Positions 1-7,632 of a stretch of DNA of 64,000 nt are shown piece after piece (position 1 is the stretch's first letter; every line of letters starts with the position of its first letter). Made by a program: the position numbers and the translations under genes. The notes below the pieces were generated by a model, which was not told where the DNA came from, made no database searches, and saw only the letters and a list, made by a program, of their open reading frames with translations. The DNA is from Dysgonomonas sp. HGC4 (lineage in GTDB: Bacteria; Bacteroidota; Bacteroidia; Bacteroidales; Dysgonomonadaceae): NCBI RefSeq assembly GCF_001261715.1, contig NZ_CVRU01000158.1, forward strand, positions 62,001-126,000, written 5' to 3'.

Positions 1-371
1 AAGAATTGATTGCGCGCATCAATGCTTTGACTCGTAGAGCTAAGCTGAATTACAATACACCTTCGGAAATTCTGGAATGTGATGATCTTAAACTCTACAT
101 AGATGAGCATCGCATAGAAAGAGGTGATACTGAAATAAAACTAACTCTTCAAGAATTTAAGCTGCTTAAGATCTTGATGGAAAATAAGAATAAAGTTCTT
201 CCCCGTAGCCAAATTCTTGATTCGGTATGGGGTATCAACTACGATTCGAGTACCAATGTAGTAGATGTATATATATCATATCTGCGTAACAAAGTAGATC
301 TTGAAGGCCATACCAAACTCATAGAAACTATTAAAGGAAGAGGGTATATGATAAGAACACATAACGAATGA
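1..371 (+). CDS. OmpR-family response regulator, C-terminal part (5' truncated)
   Basis: This is the DNA-binding half of a two-component response regulator. The reading frame is open from the window edge (first full codon at 3), and the first residues (ELIARINALTRR) match the end of a receiver domain, so the true start lies outside the window. The rest is a winged-helix Trans_reg_C domain: a helix around LTLQEFKLLKIL, the recognition-helix region SRSQILDSVWG-like (here PRSQILDSVWGI), then STNVVDVYISYLRNKV and the terminal beta-hairpin ending IETIKGRGYMI. The phospho-acceptor Asp is not visible. It is followed after 4 nt by the sensor kinase gene, so the two form one operon and probably one signalling pair. 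The signal and regulon cannot be told from the sequence. Confidence 0.93.
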   Translation, partial: ELIARINALTRRAKLNYNTPSEILECDDLKLYIDEHRIERGDTEIKLTLQEFKLLKILMENKNKVLPRSQILDSVWGINYDSSTNVVDVYISYLRNKVDLEGHTKLIETIKGRGYMIRTHNE

Positions 372-375
372 GATT

Positions 376-1728
376 ATGAAAGTTCAGACCCGTTTAAGCC
401 TATTTTGTTCTATTGTATTTGGAGTGATATTTGCAATCTTATCTTTCCTTATATACGCTTTGTATTACAATAATCTAGAGAAATCTATCTATCAGGGCTT
501 GCAAAAAACGGTTCAGATTACAGCTCTTTTTTATCTGGAAGAAGACGAGCTAAACAGTAAAGACTTTGCCAAGATCAGGAAGCAATTCGAAGAGGCAGTT
601 TCAGATTCTCACTATCAAATATACAACGAAGAAAATAAAGTTAGCTATGGAGCTAAGCCCGCAAACATTCCGATTGACATACTCGATCGTATACGTAAAG
701 AGAGACAATTGTCGTTTTCGACCGACGAGTTTCTCTGCACTGGTATCTTCTACGAAGATAATCAAGGAGACTTTGTGGTTATCACTAAAAAGAAAAAAGA
801 ATACCTCAACGAGCAGATGAATCAGCTTCTATGGGTTCTTCTGGCAGCTTTTATAATAGGATTGTTAACCATCATAGCATTGAGCCGATGGGTATCGCAT
901 GTGGCATATCGTCCATTTAGAAGGATAATAAATCAGGTGAATAATATCTCCACCAAAAATTTAGATGTTCAGATAGAGTCTCCTCAAACCAAAGACGAAC
1001 TGCAAGACCTAACAGATACCTTCAATGTACTTCTAGATAAACTTTCAGAAACATTTATCATACAAAAGAATTTTGTGAATTATGTATCCCATGAGTTTAA
1101 AACACCTCTTGCATCAATACTTGGTAATCTGGAAGTATTTTCGATAAAAGACCGCACAGCAGAAGAATACAAACAATTATCGGATAAACTTATTCAACAG
1201 ATTTATCAATTGGAAGAAATACTCAATATCCTGATTGTTATTTCCGATCTGAGAGAAGACTCAGATATTAGGGCACAGATACGGATTGACGACTTGATAT
1301 GGGAAATAATAAGTAAGATATCCGATCGTTATCCCGACTCTAAAATAAAAGTCAATGTAGATATTTTACCAAAAGATGAGCAACTGCTATCTGTAAGCAA
1401 AGACAAAACTCAATTACTCATGGCGATGTTCAACCTCATAGAAAATGCGGTAAAATACTCTCAGGGAAATACTGTGGATATTCATTTATCTAAAAAAGGG
1501 GGCAATCTATCAATGTCAATTACAGACAAAGGTATAGGAATACCTTCCGACCAATTAGCCAATATAAGCAAACCTTTTTATCGGGCAGATAATACAAATA
1601 AAATACAAGGTAGTGGCATAGGCTTATCTATCGCTCTGCGCATTCTTGAAAAGAATAATATCAACTACGAAATAATCTCAGAAGAGAATAAAGGCACTAC
1701 AATAATACTCACATTACCCAAAGCCTGA
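376..1728 (+). CDS. membrane sensor histidine kinase (HAMP, HisKA, HATPase_c)
   Basis: Partner kinase of the preceding response regulator. Two membrane segments (about residues 9-31 and 151-170) flank a periplasmic sensor region of about 115 residues with no recognisable fold. A HAMP linker follows (about 171-223). The phospho-acceptor is His239 in NYVSHEFKTPLAS. The ATPase domain shows the N box NLIENAVKYS (from Asn353), the G1 box DKGIGIP (from Asp384) and the G2 box GSGIGLSIAL. All catalytic boxes are intact, so the kinase should be active. At 450 residues it has the usual length of a class I kinase. The start at 376 lies 4 nt after the regulator stop codon. No DNA-binding or hybrid domain is present, so this is a classical two-protein system rather than the hybrid type common beside Bacteroidetes sugar-utilisation loci. 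Confidence 0.95.
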   Translation: MKVQTRLSLFCSIVFGVIFAILSFLIYALYYNNLEKSIYQGLQKTVQITALFYLEEDELNSKDFAKIRKQFEEAVSDSHYQIYNEENKVSYGAKPANIPIDILDRIRKERQLSFSTDEFLCTGIFYEDNQGDFVVITKKKKEYLNEQMNQLLWVLLAAFIIGLLTIIALSRWVSHVAYRPFRRIINQVNNISTKNLDVQIESPQTKDELQDLTDTFNVLLDKLSETFIIQKNFVNYVSHEFKTPLASILGNLEVFSIKDRTAEEYKQLSDKLIQQIYQLEEILNILIVISDLREDSDIRAQIRIDDLIWEIISKISDRYPDSKIKVNVDILPKDEQLLSVSKDKTQLLMAMFNLIENAVKYSQGNTVDIHLSKKGGNLSMSITDKGIGIPSDQLANISKPFYRADNTNKIQGSGIGLSIALRILEKNNINYEIISEENKGTTIILTLPKA

Positions 1729-1942
1729 TCTCGTCTTACATGGACCTCACATTAGACGATTTATGATATAGATGACCGAGTTATTGATTTTAAAGGAAGA
1801 CTTATTTATAAAGTCATCTTATCTATTGAACACAAATACTATCTAAGAAAAGCTGATAGGAAATAATTTAGTTTTCCATAAATATATATTCTATCTTTAA
1901 TGCTTAAATCTATCAAAACCGAATAAATAAATACTAATATCT

Positions 1943-4798
1943 ATGAAGAAAATCTTTTCTCTATTGCTAGCTATGTGCTCTATTTTAGGGCTCCTTGCCC
2001 AGCAAAGCAATAATAACGAAGCAATATTAGCAGCAAAACACGAGCGTTTATCGTTAGATAAAGGGTGGCGCTTTCATCTGGGAGATATTCCCTTTCCAAT
2101 AATCAAAGGTCATAATGCAACCTATAGCAGCACCAAAGCAGCTCGTGCTACAGGCGCAGCAGCTCCCGGCTATGATGATAAAGGGTGGCGCGAACTTGAC
2201 TTACCACACGATTGGGCAGTAGAAATGCCTTTCGACTCTACCGAAAACCTGTCGCAAGGCTATAAGCAAAGAGGTTACGGATGGTATCGTCGTCACTTCA
2301 AACTAGATAATTCTGACAGAGGCAAACACCTCGAACTCCAATTTGATGGTATTGCAACACATGCCACTATTTGGGTGAATGGCACAGTTGTACATCGCAA
2401 TTGGTGTGGCTATACCTCATCATACATTGACGTATCTCCTCTGGTAAAATATGGCGATGAAATAAATACAATCGCTATTCGGGTAGACGCAGTAGCACAA
2501 GAAGGATGGTGGTACGAGGGTGCAGGCATTTATCGCCACACATGGCTGGTAAAGCGTTCGCCTCTTCATATTATTACTGATGGAGTATATGCCAACCCTG
2601 TAAAAACAGTAAGCGGTAGCTGGAAGATTCCTGCCGAAATAACATTACAGAATTCAGGAAAAGGTGATGCCTCAAATATAGAAGTAGAGGTAAGTTTATT
2701 GGACAAGTCGGGAAAGCTAGTTGTACAGAACGCAACCAAAACCTCAGTAAAGCTTTTCGATCAGGCAGTGGCAGCATTGTCTATACCCGTAAGCAATCCG
2801 CATTTATGGTCAGTAGATGATCCTTACTTATATACTGTAGAAACCAAGGTGAAACAAAATGGGAAACTATTGGATGAAGCTACAACTAAATGTGGTTTTC
2901 GCACCATCCGTTTTGATAAAGACACTGGCTTTTATCTGAACGACCAGCCTATGAAACTTAAAGGAACATGTAATCATATAGATCATTCAGGTGTAGGAGT
3001 TGCTATGCCTAATTCTCTTTGGGAATTTCGTTTACGTAAGCTGAAAGAGATGGGATCAAACGCTTATCGTTGTGCCCATAATCCGCCATCGCGCGAATTT
3101 CTGCAAGTGTGTGATAGTATAGGTATCATGGTTATGGATGAAAACCGTAACTTCAATTCTTCGCCCGAATATATACGTCAATTACAGTGGCTAATACAGC
3201 GCGACCGTAATCACCCCAGCGTTATCCTATGGTCGGTTTTCAATGAAGAACCTATGCAAGGAACCGAAATCGGTTACGAAATGGTACGACGTATGTCGAC
3301 CGAGGTAAAGAAATTAGATACAACACGCCCCGTTACTGCTGCAATGAATGGAGGACTATTTTCTGAAATAAATGTATCGCAGGCTGCCGATGTTGTAGGT
3401 TTCAACTACCAATCATACGCTTATGATGATTTCCGAAAAGCAAACCCACACATGTGTCTCACCAGTTCGGAAGATGTATCGTGCGTAATGCAACGAGGAC
3501 AATACGTGACAAATCATAGTAAAAATCTATTAGATTCGTACGATACACAGCACCCAGATTGGGGCACAACTCACCGTAAATCGTGGAAAGATATTAATGA
3601 ACGCCCGTTTCTGGCAGGTTGTTTCGTCTGGACAGGTTTCGACTACAAAGGAGAGCCTACCCCATTTGCATGGCCAACAGTAAGTTCTAATTTTGGAATC
3701 ATGGATTTATGCGGATTCCCAAAATCGGCTTATTATATCTATCAGGCTTTCTGGTTAGATCGTCCTATTCTTCGCCTAGAGCCTCACTGGAATTGGCCTG
3801 CTGATAGTATTGGCAAGAATATAAAAGTAATGGCTATCAGCAATGTTGATAAAGTTAAGCTTATAGTGAATGGTAAAACAATAGCGGAAGAAGATGTAGA
3901 TAAATACAATTTCAATTCGTGGGATATCCCTTATCAACCCGGAAAACTAGAAGCTATCGGTTACCGAAATGGCAAAGAAGTAATTCGTACGAAAGTAGAA
4001 ACTACGGATGAACCCGTAAGCATTCAGTTAATTGCAGATCGCCCTTCTATTGACGGAGACGGATGGGATGCTATGCCCATCACCGTACAAGCTTTAGACA
4101 AAAAGGGAAGACCCGTACCTACAGCAAATATGCTTATTGAATTTGAAGTATCGGGAGATGGTAAACTGATTGGTGTTGGTAACGGAGATCCAAACTCACA
4201 TGAATTAGATAAAGCTTCCACAAGAAGTCTTTACCATGGGTTAGCTCAGGCAATAATTCAAAGTAACGAGAATACAAATGACAAAGTGATAGTGACAGCT
4301 AAGAGCAAAGGTCTAAAATCGGCAACAATAAGTATTCCCGTCACACAAGTTACACAGATTCCCCTCGTAACAAGAGTATCACCTACTCTAGTACTCGATA
4401 AATGGCTCTTGTCTCCTAGTACAACATCACGACCCGATCCAAATCTAAAACTTTCGGATAATGATATGAATAGTTGGGAACCCATCCGTAATGGTCAGTT
4501 ACAGACTTTGGAAAAAGGAAAGTATCAGGTTTACCGATCAACATTTACACCATACAAACTTCAACAAACCGAAGGAGGCAGAATTCTTTTCAAAAACCTA
4601 ACTGGCAAAGCTGAGATCTGGCTTAATGGACAACTCATCGGAACCAAAAATAAAGCGGAGGCTTCTGACTTTGTTGCTGAATTCCCTCCATTAGCAGGAG
4701 ACTATCAGCTTAATGTTCTTATCGAAGGAAATATAAGTGATAAAGTAGGATTAGGAGGAATGGTTTCTATTCTCGATAAAGCTACAGTTACTAAATAG
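1943..4798 (+). CDS. exported GH2 beta-galactosidase
   Basis: Family GH2 retaining glycosidase. A signal peptide covers residues 1-19 (MKKIFSLLLA... ending LLAQ), so the enzyme is exported. Domains in order: sugar-binding jelly roll (about 40-220), Ig-like domain (about 225-325), TIM barrel (about 330-620), further Ig-like domains (about 630-820), and a final jelly-roll-like segment containing WLNGQLIGTKN near residue 895. Catalytic residues are visible: acid/base Glu435 in VFNEEP and probable nucleophile Glu571 in GFDYKGEPTP, a sequence typical of Bacteroidetes beta-galactosidases. Length of 951 fits this subgroup. It is a single-gene unit between a 214-nt upstream gap, which holds a near-consensus -7 (TATCTTTA, 1892-1899), and a strong terminator. 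No SusC/D or other glycosidase adjoins, so the natural glycan is unknown. Beta-glucuronidase or mannosidase activity is possible but less likely. Confidence 0.9.
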   Translation: MKKIFSLLLAMCSILGLLAQQSNNNEAILAAKHERLSLDKGWRFHLGDIPFPIIKGHNATYSSTKAARATGAAAPGYDDKGWRELDLPHDWAVEMPFDSTENLSQGYKQRGYGWYRRHFKLDNSDRGKHLELQFDGIATHATIWVNGTVVHRNWCGYTSSYIDVSPLVKYGDEINTIAIRVDAVAQEGWWYEGAGIYRHTWLVKRSPLHIITDGVYANPVKTVSGSWKIPAEITLQNSGKGDASNIEVEVSLLDKSGKLVVQNATKTSVKLFDQAVAALSIPVSNPHLWSVDDPYLYTVETKVKQNGKLLDEATTKCGFRTIRFDKDTGFYLNDQPMKLKGTCNHIDHSGVGVAMPNSLWEFRLRKLKEMGSNAYRCAHNPPSREFLQVCDSIGIMVMDENRNFNSSPEYIRQLQWLIQRDRNHPSVILWSVFNEEPMQGTEIGYEMVRRMSTEVKKLDTTRPVTAAMNGGLFSEINVSQAADVVGFNYQSYAYDDFRKANPHMCLTSSEDVSCVMQRGQYVTNHSKNLLDSYDTQHPDWGTTHRKSWKDINERPFLAGCFVWTGFDYKGEPTPFAWPTVSSNFGIMDLCGFPKSAYYIYQAFWLDRPILRLEPHWNWPADSIGKNIKVMAISNVDKVKLIVNGKTIAEEDVDKYNFNSWDIPYQPGKLEAIGYRNGKEVIRTKVETTDEPVSIQLIADRPSIDGDGWDAMPITVQALDKKGRPVPTANMLIEFEVSGDGKLIGVGNGDPNSHELDKASTRSLYHGLAQAIIQSNENTNDKVIVTAKSKGLKSATISIPVTQVTQIPLVTRVSPTLVLDKWLLSPSTTSRPDPNLKLSDNDMNSWEPIRNGQLQTLEKGKYQVYRSTFTPYKLQQTEGGRILFKNLTGKAEIWLNGQLIGTKNKAEASDFVAEFPPLAGDYQLNVLIEGNISDKVGLGGMVSILDKATVTK

Positions 4799-4849
4799 AA
4801 AATAACTTTTTAAAAGTTTTCTATTAATTCAATTATAGAAGAAATAAAA

Positions 4850-4878
4850 AACGTCAGATTACATCTGGCGTTTTTTTT
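4850..4878 (+). terminator. intrinsic terminator of the GH2 gene
   Basis: A 10-bp stem (AACGTCAGAT with ATCTGGCGTT, one T-G wobble) with a 3-nt loop is followed by eight T. It lies about 50 nt after the GH2 stop codon. Confidence 0.9.
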
Positions 4879-5013
4879 AGTTTAGAGTTGAGCCCTTATT
4901 TATAACTCCAGAATATGAATATTTTGAAAAACTTTACATGGTTTTCCTTTGTTTAGTATAAGGCTTCTAAATCGGAAGCCACAACAAAAGTGACCACTAT
5001 TCAAATGAACATT

Positions 5014-5709
5014 ATGAAATCTATTTTAATCTTAGCAGCCTTTTTTCTATTGGTAGTTTCTAACTCATTGGCACAAAGTTCAACACAGAATGATTCGGTT
5101 GAAAATATAATTCCATATGGCAAAATGCTGAAAATGTCACATGAAGAATTATTGAATCAAAAATTCAAGTATAATAGCGATAAGAACCAATATACCCTGA
5201 GAAAGAAAAACGGTCTGATGGTTGCCGCCAGCATCTTGGGAGCTCTCGCTGATAATCCGACTAACTATATTCCCGATGTCAATGACTATGAAGTTATTAT
5301 TCAGAAGGGAGAAACAGGCGTGGCATCTATTGAAGTCATATTCTATGACCCAGAGTTATATCACAAAATAATGACATTCGCCAAAGATAATGGAGAGGCT
5401 CAACTCGAGACCAATTCCGGACTATTAAATAAGATGCAGTTTAATTACGACAAGTATTCGTTTGCATTGACCTATACTACAAGATCACAATCATCTACTC
5501 AATCCACAACACAAGATACCAGCACCAAATGGTCTCCAGCCAAAGAACAAACTAAATCTGCATCTCACGATGAATCTTATAATGTTTATACCTTTACACT
5601 TTACACAGGAATAGAACCTTCTTCCAATTACATAAAAAAGCATCAGGATAAAGAAAGAAAAAGAGATGAAAAAGGTAAGAAGAAAAACAGTGTAGCCGAT
5701 TTGATGTAA
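5014..5709 (+). CDS. exported protein of unknown function
   Basis: I do not recognise a family. The open frame can begin at a GTG at 4990 or at ATG codons at 5005 and 5014. The start at 5014 is chosen because MKSILILAAFFLL...SLAQ makes a compact signal peptide directly from that Met. The mature part is hydrophilic: an alpha/beta-looking stretch with IPYGKMLKMSHEELLNQ and YEVIIQKGETGVASIEVIFYDP, then a Ser/Thr/Gln-rich linker and a strongly basic tail (KERKRDEKGKKKN). No lipobox or membrane segment is seen after the signal, so it is probably periplasmic or secreted. The basic tail might bind nucleic acid or an acidic surface, but that is a guess. It stands alone, between the GH2 terminator and the hairpin at 5807. 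Confidence 0.7.
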   Translation: MKSILILAAFFLLVVSNSLAQSSTQNDSVENIIPYGKMLKMSHEELLNQKFKYNSDKNQYTLRKKNGLMVAASILGALADNPTNYIPDVNDYEVIIQKGETGVASIEVIFYDPELYHKIMTFAKDNGEAQLETNSGLLNKMQFNYDKYSFALTYTTRSQSSTQSTTQDTSTKWSPAKEQTKSASHDESYNVYTFTLYTGIEPSSNYIKKHQDKERKRDEKGKKKNSVADLM

Positions 5710-5806
5710 TAACAATATGGACTAATTTCATTTAGAATCGCTATATCCACAGATTCGTTTACATTAGTTTTGTAGGTTTTGCAATAGGAAATACAATGAA
5801 GAAAGA

Positions 5807-5843
5807 AACAAGAAAACTCAACTATTTGAGTTTTCTTGTTTTT
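5807..5843 (+). terminator. perfect 14-bp hairpin, probable terminator
   Basis: AACAAGAAAACTCA pairs perfectly with TGAGTTTTCTTGTT around a 6-nt loop and is followed by TTT. It is about 100 nt past the preceding stop codon, so it most likely ends that transcript. A -7-like TAGTTTTG at 5765-5772 lies just upstream, so a short promoter-to-hairpin RNA is also possible. Confidence 0.6.
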
Positions 5844-5942
5844 AGCACTTCTAGTCCTTCTATTCTCAAACGAGTTAGAGATTTAAACCTCATTTCTGAA
5901 CTGAGATAGCAGATTCCTAAATCATATATTGCATATATTTGC
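5838..5942 (+). repeat. diverged intergenic repeat, copy A (upstream of the VOC gene)
   Basis: This 105-bp segment is recognisably similar to 6683-6794 in the same orientation. Shared anchors are TTCTATTCTC (5858 and 6707) and CATATATTTG (5932 and 6785), 74 and 78 bp apart, with scattered identity between them. Each copy ends in a -7 promoter element and sits upstream of a small enzyme gene. On the minus strand this copy carries a 48-codon open frame (5822-5968). Confidence 0.6.
5934..5941 (+). promoter_or_regulatory. -7 element (TATATTTG) for the VOC gene
   Basis: Exact match to the Bacteroidetes TAnnTTTG element, about 140 nt before the VOC start codon. No TTG is seen at the expected -33 spacing. 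It is the downstream end of repeat copy A. Confidence 0.6.
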
Positions 5943-6004
5943 AAGAGAGAATTACTCTGAAAAGACATATCCTTTAAGAATAAACATAATTCTTGTATTA
6001 TAAA

Positions 6005-6039
6005 TTCGTTAAGGTTTTTGTATAGATAATCTTAACGAA
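6005..6039 (+). promoter_or_regulatory. perfect inverted repeat in the VOC leader
   Basis: TTCGTTAAG (6005-6013) and CTTAACGAA (6031-6039) are perfect inverted copies separated by 17 nt, 41 nt upstream of the VOC start codon. It can act as an RNA hairpin in the leader or as a dyad operator for a dimeric regulator. No T tract follows, so it is not a terminator. Confidence 0.45.
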
Positions 6040-6079
6040 GATAAACATCTCCTCAATACAAATAACAAATAGAAATAAA

Positions 6080-6481
6080 ATGGAAAATAGAAATGGAGTC
6101 CCTATAATCGGTATGAACGTTGTGATAGATTGTGCTGATGCAAGCATTATGGCTGCGTTTTACAGTAAATTAATGAGTTGGGAATGGACGCATCCTCGTG
6201 CTAATGAAGGTTGGGCGGCAATTACTTCTCCAACAGGAATGGTCTTTATATTTCAGGAAGTCGAAGGATACCAACCACCTATGTGGCCATGGCAAGAAGG
6301 GAAACAAGCGCAAATGTTGCATCTCGATTTATTTGTCAATAATCTCGAGGAAGGAGTGGAGCATGCGATCAAATGTGGAGCAAAAATAACAGATGAACAA
6401 TATTTCAAAACATCAAAAACAATGATCGATCCGGCAGGTCATCCATTCTGCATTGGTACATACACACATGAACCCGTATAA
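6080..6481 (+). CDS. VOC superfamily (glyoxalase-like) protein
   Basis: A 133-residue protein of the vicinal-oxygen-chelate fold, Glyoxalase_6-like. Two beta-alpha-beta-beta-beta modules are visible: module 1 begins IIGMNVVIDCADASIMAAFYSKLMSWE, and module 2 contains HLDLFVNNLEEGVEHAIKCGA and ends in the typical DPAGHPFCIGTY. VOC proteins bind a metal or small ligand between the modules. Members include glyoxalases, dioxygenases and antibiotic-binding proteins. The substrate cannot be predicted here. The protein is cytoplasmic, with no signal peptide. It is monocistronic and preceded by a long leader with an inverted repeat, which hints at regulated expression. Confidence 0.85.
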   Translation: MENRNGVPIIGMNVVIDCADASIMAAFYSKLMSWEWTHPRANEGWAAITSPTGMVFIFQEVEGYQPPMWPWQEGKQAQMLHLDLFVNNLEEGVEHAIKCGAKITDEQYFKTSKTMIDPAGHPFCIGTYTHEPV

Positions 6482-6682
6482 TATTTATCCGTGACTTTCA
6501 TGTATATAAAGTAATCTATAACAGTAAACGAAGCTTGTCTTAGTATTTTATGTAAAGAAGAGGAATTGCAAGCTGAATACTATCAATTGAAGCCAGTCGC
6601 CATTATTTTAATAATAGATGAAAGACGAACGACAGATACATAAATACTACATAAAACAAAAATCTGACAGGTTTCTCTATCT
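6482..6682. other. intergenic, no gene seen
   Basis: AT-rich spacer between the VOC stop codon and repeat copy B. All frames have frequent stops, and I see no terminator hairpin or RNA gene. Confidence 0.5.
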
Positions 6683-6794
6683 ATTTTCTTTAAGTACCCT
6701 TAAGCGTTCTATTCTCTGACCAAATTCTTGAAAATTGAGACTTAATTTTTGAAGTGAGGTAATGAATACCGAAACCGTAAATTACATATATTTG
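6683..6794 (+). repeat. diverged intergenic repeat, copy B (upstream of the acetyltransferase gene)
   Basis: Partner of the segment at 5838-5942, same orientation and similar length (112 bp). It again ends in CATATATTTG, the promoter of the next gene. The minus-strand frame that is open in copy A is interrupted here. Confidence 0.6.
6787..6794 (+). promoter_or_regulatory. -7 element (TATATTTG) for the PaiA-like gene
   Basis: Exact TAnnTTTG match 22 nt before the start codon, giving a short leader. It forms the downstream end of repeat copy B. Confidence 0.65.
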
Positions 6795-6816
6795 TATATA
6801 AAAAAGCGACATAAGT

Positions 6817-7353
6817 ATGGAAAATATACTCATAAAAAAAGTAACTCTAAATAATATTAATCAATTACAAGAAATTGGTAGACGAACTTTTCATGAAACA
6901 TTCTCATCAACAAATACAGAAGAGAATATGACTAACTATTTAGAAGAGAAATTTTCGATAGAAAAATTAACCACTGAACTTAGTAATAGTGATTCCTTAC
7001 TTTATTTCGCAATCATTAACGATGACATAATCGGCTATTTAAAAATAAATTGGGGGCAAGCTCAGACGGAAATAAAAGATGAGCAAGGACTGGAGATTGA
7101 ACGGATTTATGTTCTTCAAAAATTTCAAGGGAAATATGCAGGACAGTTACTTTATGAAAAAGCAATAGAAAAGGCAAAACAGAAAAACATCGACTACGTC
7201 TGGCTAGGAGTTTGGGAAGAGAACCCAAAAGCCATAGCCTTTTATAAGAAAAATGGTTTTATCGAGTTTGATAAACATATTTTCAAATTAGGTAATGATG
7301 AACAGACAGATATAATGATGAAACTACAATTAACTAACAAAAATAAATCCTGA
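6817..7353 (+). CDS. GNAT N-acetyltransferase, PaiA-like
   Basis: Acetyl-CoA-dependent acetyltransferase of 178 residues. From memory, the overall sequence resembles Bacillus PaiA, a spermidine/spermine N-acetyltransferase: TFHETFSSTNTEENMTNYL near the N-terminus, then LEIERIYVLQKFQGKYAGQLL (motif A, acetyl-CoA binding), VWLGVWEENPKAIAFYKKNGF (motif B) and a C-terminal DEQTDIMMKL. The likely role is polyamine or small-amine acetylation in the cytoplasm, though GNAT substrates are hard to predict. The gene has its own promoter and a terminator whose stem overlaps the stop codon. Confidence 0.85.
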   Translation: MENILIKKVTLNNINQLQEIGRRTFHETFSSTNTEENMTNYLEEKFSIEKLTTELSNSDSLLYFAIINDDIIGYLKINWGQAQTEIKDEQGLEIERIYVLQKFQGKYAGQLLYEKAIEKAKQKNIDYVWLGVWEENPKAIAFYKKNGFIEFDKHIFKLGNDEQTDIMMKLQLTNKNKS

Positions 7354-7377
7354 CAGATTTCTCTATCAGGATTTATT
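7342..7377. terminator. bidirectional terminator between PaiA-like gene and tRNA-Leu
   Basis: AATAAATCCTGA pairs perfectly with TCAGGATTTATT (12 bp). The left arm includes the PaiA-like stop codon, and the right arm ends 3 nt before the tRNA 3' end, so one hairpin serves two converging genes. Confidence 0.8.
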
Positions 7378-7379
7378 AG

Positions 7380-7463
7380 TACCCAGACCCGGGATCGAAC
7401 CGGGATGGAAGTGAATCCACTGGTGTTTGAGACCAGCGCGTCTACCAATTCCGCCATCTGGGC
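7380..7463 (-). tRNA. tRNA-Leu (anticodon CAA)
   Basis: Class II tRNA of 84 nt on the minus strand. The acceptor stem GCCCAGA pairs with TCTGGGT (the end pair is G-T), the D arm is GGCGGAATTGGTAGACGC, and the anticodon stem CTGGT/ACCAG encloses loop CTCAAAC with anticodon CAA (7427-7429). A long variable arm precedes the T arm, which has loop GTTCGATC. CCA is not encoded. It decodes the Leu codon UUG. Confidence 0.96.
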
Positions 7464-7477
7464 ATTTTTTGTGAGTG

Positions 7478-7485
7478 CAAAGATA
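7478..7485 (-). promoter_or_regulatory. -7 element (TATCTTTG) for tRNA-Leu
   Basis: Exact TAnnTTTG match on the minus strand. Transcription would begin a few nt before the tRNA 5' end at 7463. Confidence 0.65.
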
Positions 7486-7564
7486 GATATATTTTCGAGA
7501 TTACCATACATCTGCCCTTTTTTTTGGAAAAAGAAGTATTTTTTTTTCTATGCATAAAATATAT

Positions 7565-7572
7565 TACATTTG
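7565..7572 (+). promoter_or_regulatory. -7 element (TACATTTG) for manC
   Basis: Exact TAnnTTTG match about 60 nt before the manC start codon. No convincing -33 TTG is seen. Confidence 0.6.
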
Positions 7573-7632
7573 TTTACGTCTTAATAATGTTAGACGAACA
7601 TATAAATATAAATTCATACCATATTTTAAACC

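Larger units (their letters stand above)
5822..5968 (-). other. 48-codon open reading frame inside repeat copy A
   Basis: ATG to TAG on the minus strand, starting MSFQSNSLLQ and ending RLRIEGLEVLK then a basic tail. It is probably not a normal gene. Its middle (QIYAIYDLGICYLSSEMR) matches the equivalent frame in copy B (QIYVIYGFGIHYLTSKIK) at 10 of 18 residues. Many of the differences are at third codon positions, which is why it is recorded. In copy B the frame is broken by an indel and a stop, so a decayed or fortuitous frame is most likely. Confidence 0.2.

Noticed and set aside
2574-4485. Minus-strand open frames within the GH2 gene
   Set aside because: They lie antisense to an intact, well-conserved enzyme and show no domain; shadows of the real gene.
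5796-5909. 37-codon plus-strand frame (MKKETRKLNY...) after a -7-like TAGTTTTG
   Set aside because: It runs through a perfect terminator hairpin and has no family resemblance, so it is probably fortuitous.
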